64,000 nt of DNA from Choristoneura fumiferana (lineage: Eukaryota > Arthropoda > Insecta > Lepidoptera > Tortricidae), in assembly GCF_025370935.1 (NCBI RefSeq), contig NC_133479.1, forward strand, positions 18,944,113 to 19,008,112. Direction: 5' to 3'. The notes under the pieces were generated by a model. It did no database searches. It was not told where the DNA came from and was given only the letters and a program-made list of their open reading frames with translations. Below are positions 63,081 to 64,000 of this stretch, in pieces (position 1 is the stretch's first letter; each line of letters begins with the position of its first letter). Position numbers and translations under genes: made by a program.

Positions 63081-63300
63081 CTGGTAGGACCTTGTGCAAA
63101 GTGAAACAGCAGTGCTTGCACTGTTGTGTTTCGGCGTGGAGAGTAGGACCGTCGGTGAAATTACTGGCACTTGAGGTATCCCATCTTAGGCCTCTAGGTT
63201 GGCAACGCATCTAGGGGTATTGCAGATGTTTCTGGGCGGTGGTGATCTCTTACCATCAGGAGACTCACTTGCTCGTTTGCCATCCAGTCGAATAAAAAAA
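63081..63300 (+). mobile_element. Family A SINE-like retroposon, copy A7
   Basis: CTGGTAGGACCTTGTGCAAA to CCATCCAGTCGAATAAAAAA. A deletion removes the ATTGCTACCACCATCTTGCT part, and another shortens the CAATCCCCCTGG segment. Confidence 0.82.
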
Positions 63301-63390
63301 ATATATAAAACCTTTCGTAAAAATTATGGATAGAGACGGAAGGAGAAAAGTGAAGAGACATCAAGAGAATTCCATTTATCGCTCTTAAGG

Positions 63391-63493
63391 CACAGTCACC
63401 AGTACCAATATCTAATACAACAAACGCGTGCATAAAATATCAGATACAACTCTATTTCCAGGGCCAGTATGAGGTGACAGATATTTTTGTACC
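63391..63493. mobile_element. Family I MITE, partial
   Basis: CACAGTCACCAGTACCAATA, AACGCGTGCATAAAATATCA, ACAGATATTTTTGTACC; the right end is eroded. Confidence 0.6.
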
Positions 63494-63499
63494 CTAGAA

Positions 63500-63935
63500 A
63501 ACATTGTCGTATTTTACTTTCAACTTGTTCATAATTCTGAATTGTCTTTGAAAGCTTTCATCAGCGTTTTGAACAGTTACTTCACTTTAAAAAATGCATA
63601 CTCGATTCTCTTGCAGCTTCGATGCGCTTGAGCCTATCTCGATGGTATGTCCGTGGCAGATAGCATCGCCTCCGCGCATGCGTTAACGTGGAGTGCGGAA
63701 TTGTTTTGAGCAAAATTCCTGGGCTGTTTTTTTTAAAGCCTAGAACAAAATAAAGCAAAGTCTTTGATTCTGTAACACAGCAGGCAGCAATTCCGCATGC
63801 ATGCTTGATTTAACAGTTCATTGGAACGAACGAGTAAAAGTTAGTGTTAATTTTAAATAAGAAAAATAACAGTAAAAGTCATAGAAAAAATAAAGTTTAA
63901 TAGCGCGGATAGGCAACTTCAAGTACAACATTCAA
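63500..63935. other. Unassigned sequence
   Basis: No gene recognised. A small CpG-rich stretch (GCATCGCCTCCGCGCATGCG) lies at 63664. Confidence 0.4.
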
Positions 63936-63939
63936 TTAC

Positions 63940-64000
63940 ATTGCAGATTTTCGCACGTTTCCTCACGATATTCTTCTTCACGTAAAAGCTACTGATAATC
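63940..64000 (-). mobile_element. Family C SINE fragment cut by the window end
   Basis: CATTGCAGATTTTCGCACGT, TTCCTCACGATATTCTTCTT, CACGTAAAAGCTACTGATAA match the middle of an old C copy. Confidence 0.5.

Noticed and set aside
63602..63655. Possible 28-base micro-exon between TCTCTTGCAG and GTATGT
   Set aside because: The acceptor and donor are plausible, but a micro-exon without neighbouring exons or a frame is most likely chance.
1..64000. Bacterial-type systems (CRISPR, toxin-antitoxin, operons, phage)
   Set aside because: No regularly spaced repeats, no ribosome-binding-site/ORF organisation and no coding density; all repeated sequences are dispersed eukaryotic transposable elements.

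Overview
This window looks like a gene-desert or long-intron stretch of a moth or butterfly (Lepidoptera) nuclear genome. It is AT-rich with scattered GC-rich patches. It contains no convincing complete protein-coding gene, no rRNA or true tRNA gene, and nothing bacterial (no operons, ribosome binding sites, CRISPR or phage genes). The lepidopteran assignment rests on familiar repeat types: tRNA-headed SINEs with (GATGAT)n or (ATTT)n tails, LINE 3' ends whose proteins end in GRPxTRWxDD...GEAYxQQW, TTAGG-type telomere-like motifs, and palindromic MITEs. Family letters below are my own labels; no database was searched.

Repeat families with several copies in the window are as follows. A is a poly(A) SINE-like retroposon of about 270 bp. 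B is a repeat of about 235 bp starting CCGACGCAAAAAG and ending in GGTTAGG motifs. C is a tRNA-derived SINE of about 300 bp with a (GATGAT)n tail. D is a 141-bp PIF/Harbinger-like palindromic MITE. E is a foldback element with long, variable target-site duplications. F is a tRNA-derived SINE of about 260 bp with an (ATTT)n tail. H and H' are LINE 3' ends with TTTGAC or TTGAAT tails. I is a set of palindromic MITEs with TA targets. J is a repeat of about 300 bp. K is a GGGGTAGGCA repeat. M is a repeat carrying GTTCGAAACGCGTCA. N is a repeat of about 440 bp with a GC-rich core. P, Q, R, S, X and Y are further dispersed repeats.

Layout: 0-13 kb holds E, B, N, A and I copies plus LINE C-terminal remnants, the best of which are at 9.5 and 11.4 kb. 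13-25 kb holds nested SINE/LINE insertions, an ORF1-like LINE remnant (19.3 kb), a transposase helix-turn-helix fragment (19.9 kb) and a possible 5' exon on the minus strand (17.3 kb). 25-42 kb is dense in SINEs (C, F, T), J copies, the perfect E palindrome (30 kb), a second possible 5' exon (34.1 kb), a large TA-flanked palindrome (39.2 kb) and a LINE fragment with an inverted 5' part (40.1 kb). 42-64 kb holds R, Q and P copies, a composite inverted repeat (51 kb), LINE ends at 54-56 kb, a nested E+F locus (56.7 kb), a young C SINE (57.4 kb), a hAT-type MITE with a perfect 8-bp target duplication (59.9 kb) and a possible solo LTR (61.4 kb).

There is no gene network to describe. Non-autonomous SINE-like elements presumably borrowed LINE machinery, because their flanking duplications are of LINE type, and the MITEs borrowed PIF/Harbinger, Tc1/mariner-type and hAT transposases. 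Two young C SINE copies differing at only two positions indicate recent retrotransposition. The most unusual signal is family E: palindromic like a DNA-transposon MITE, but flanked by 12-31 bp duplications of varying length, which points to a retrotransposed foldback element.
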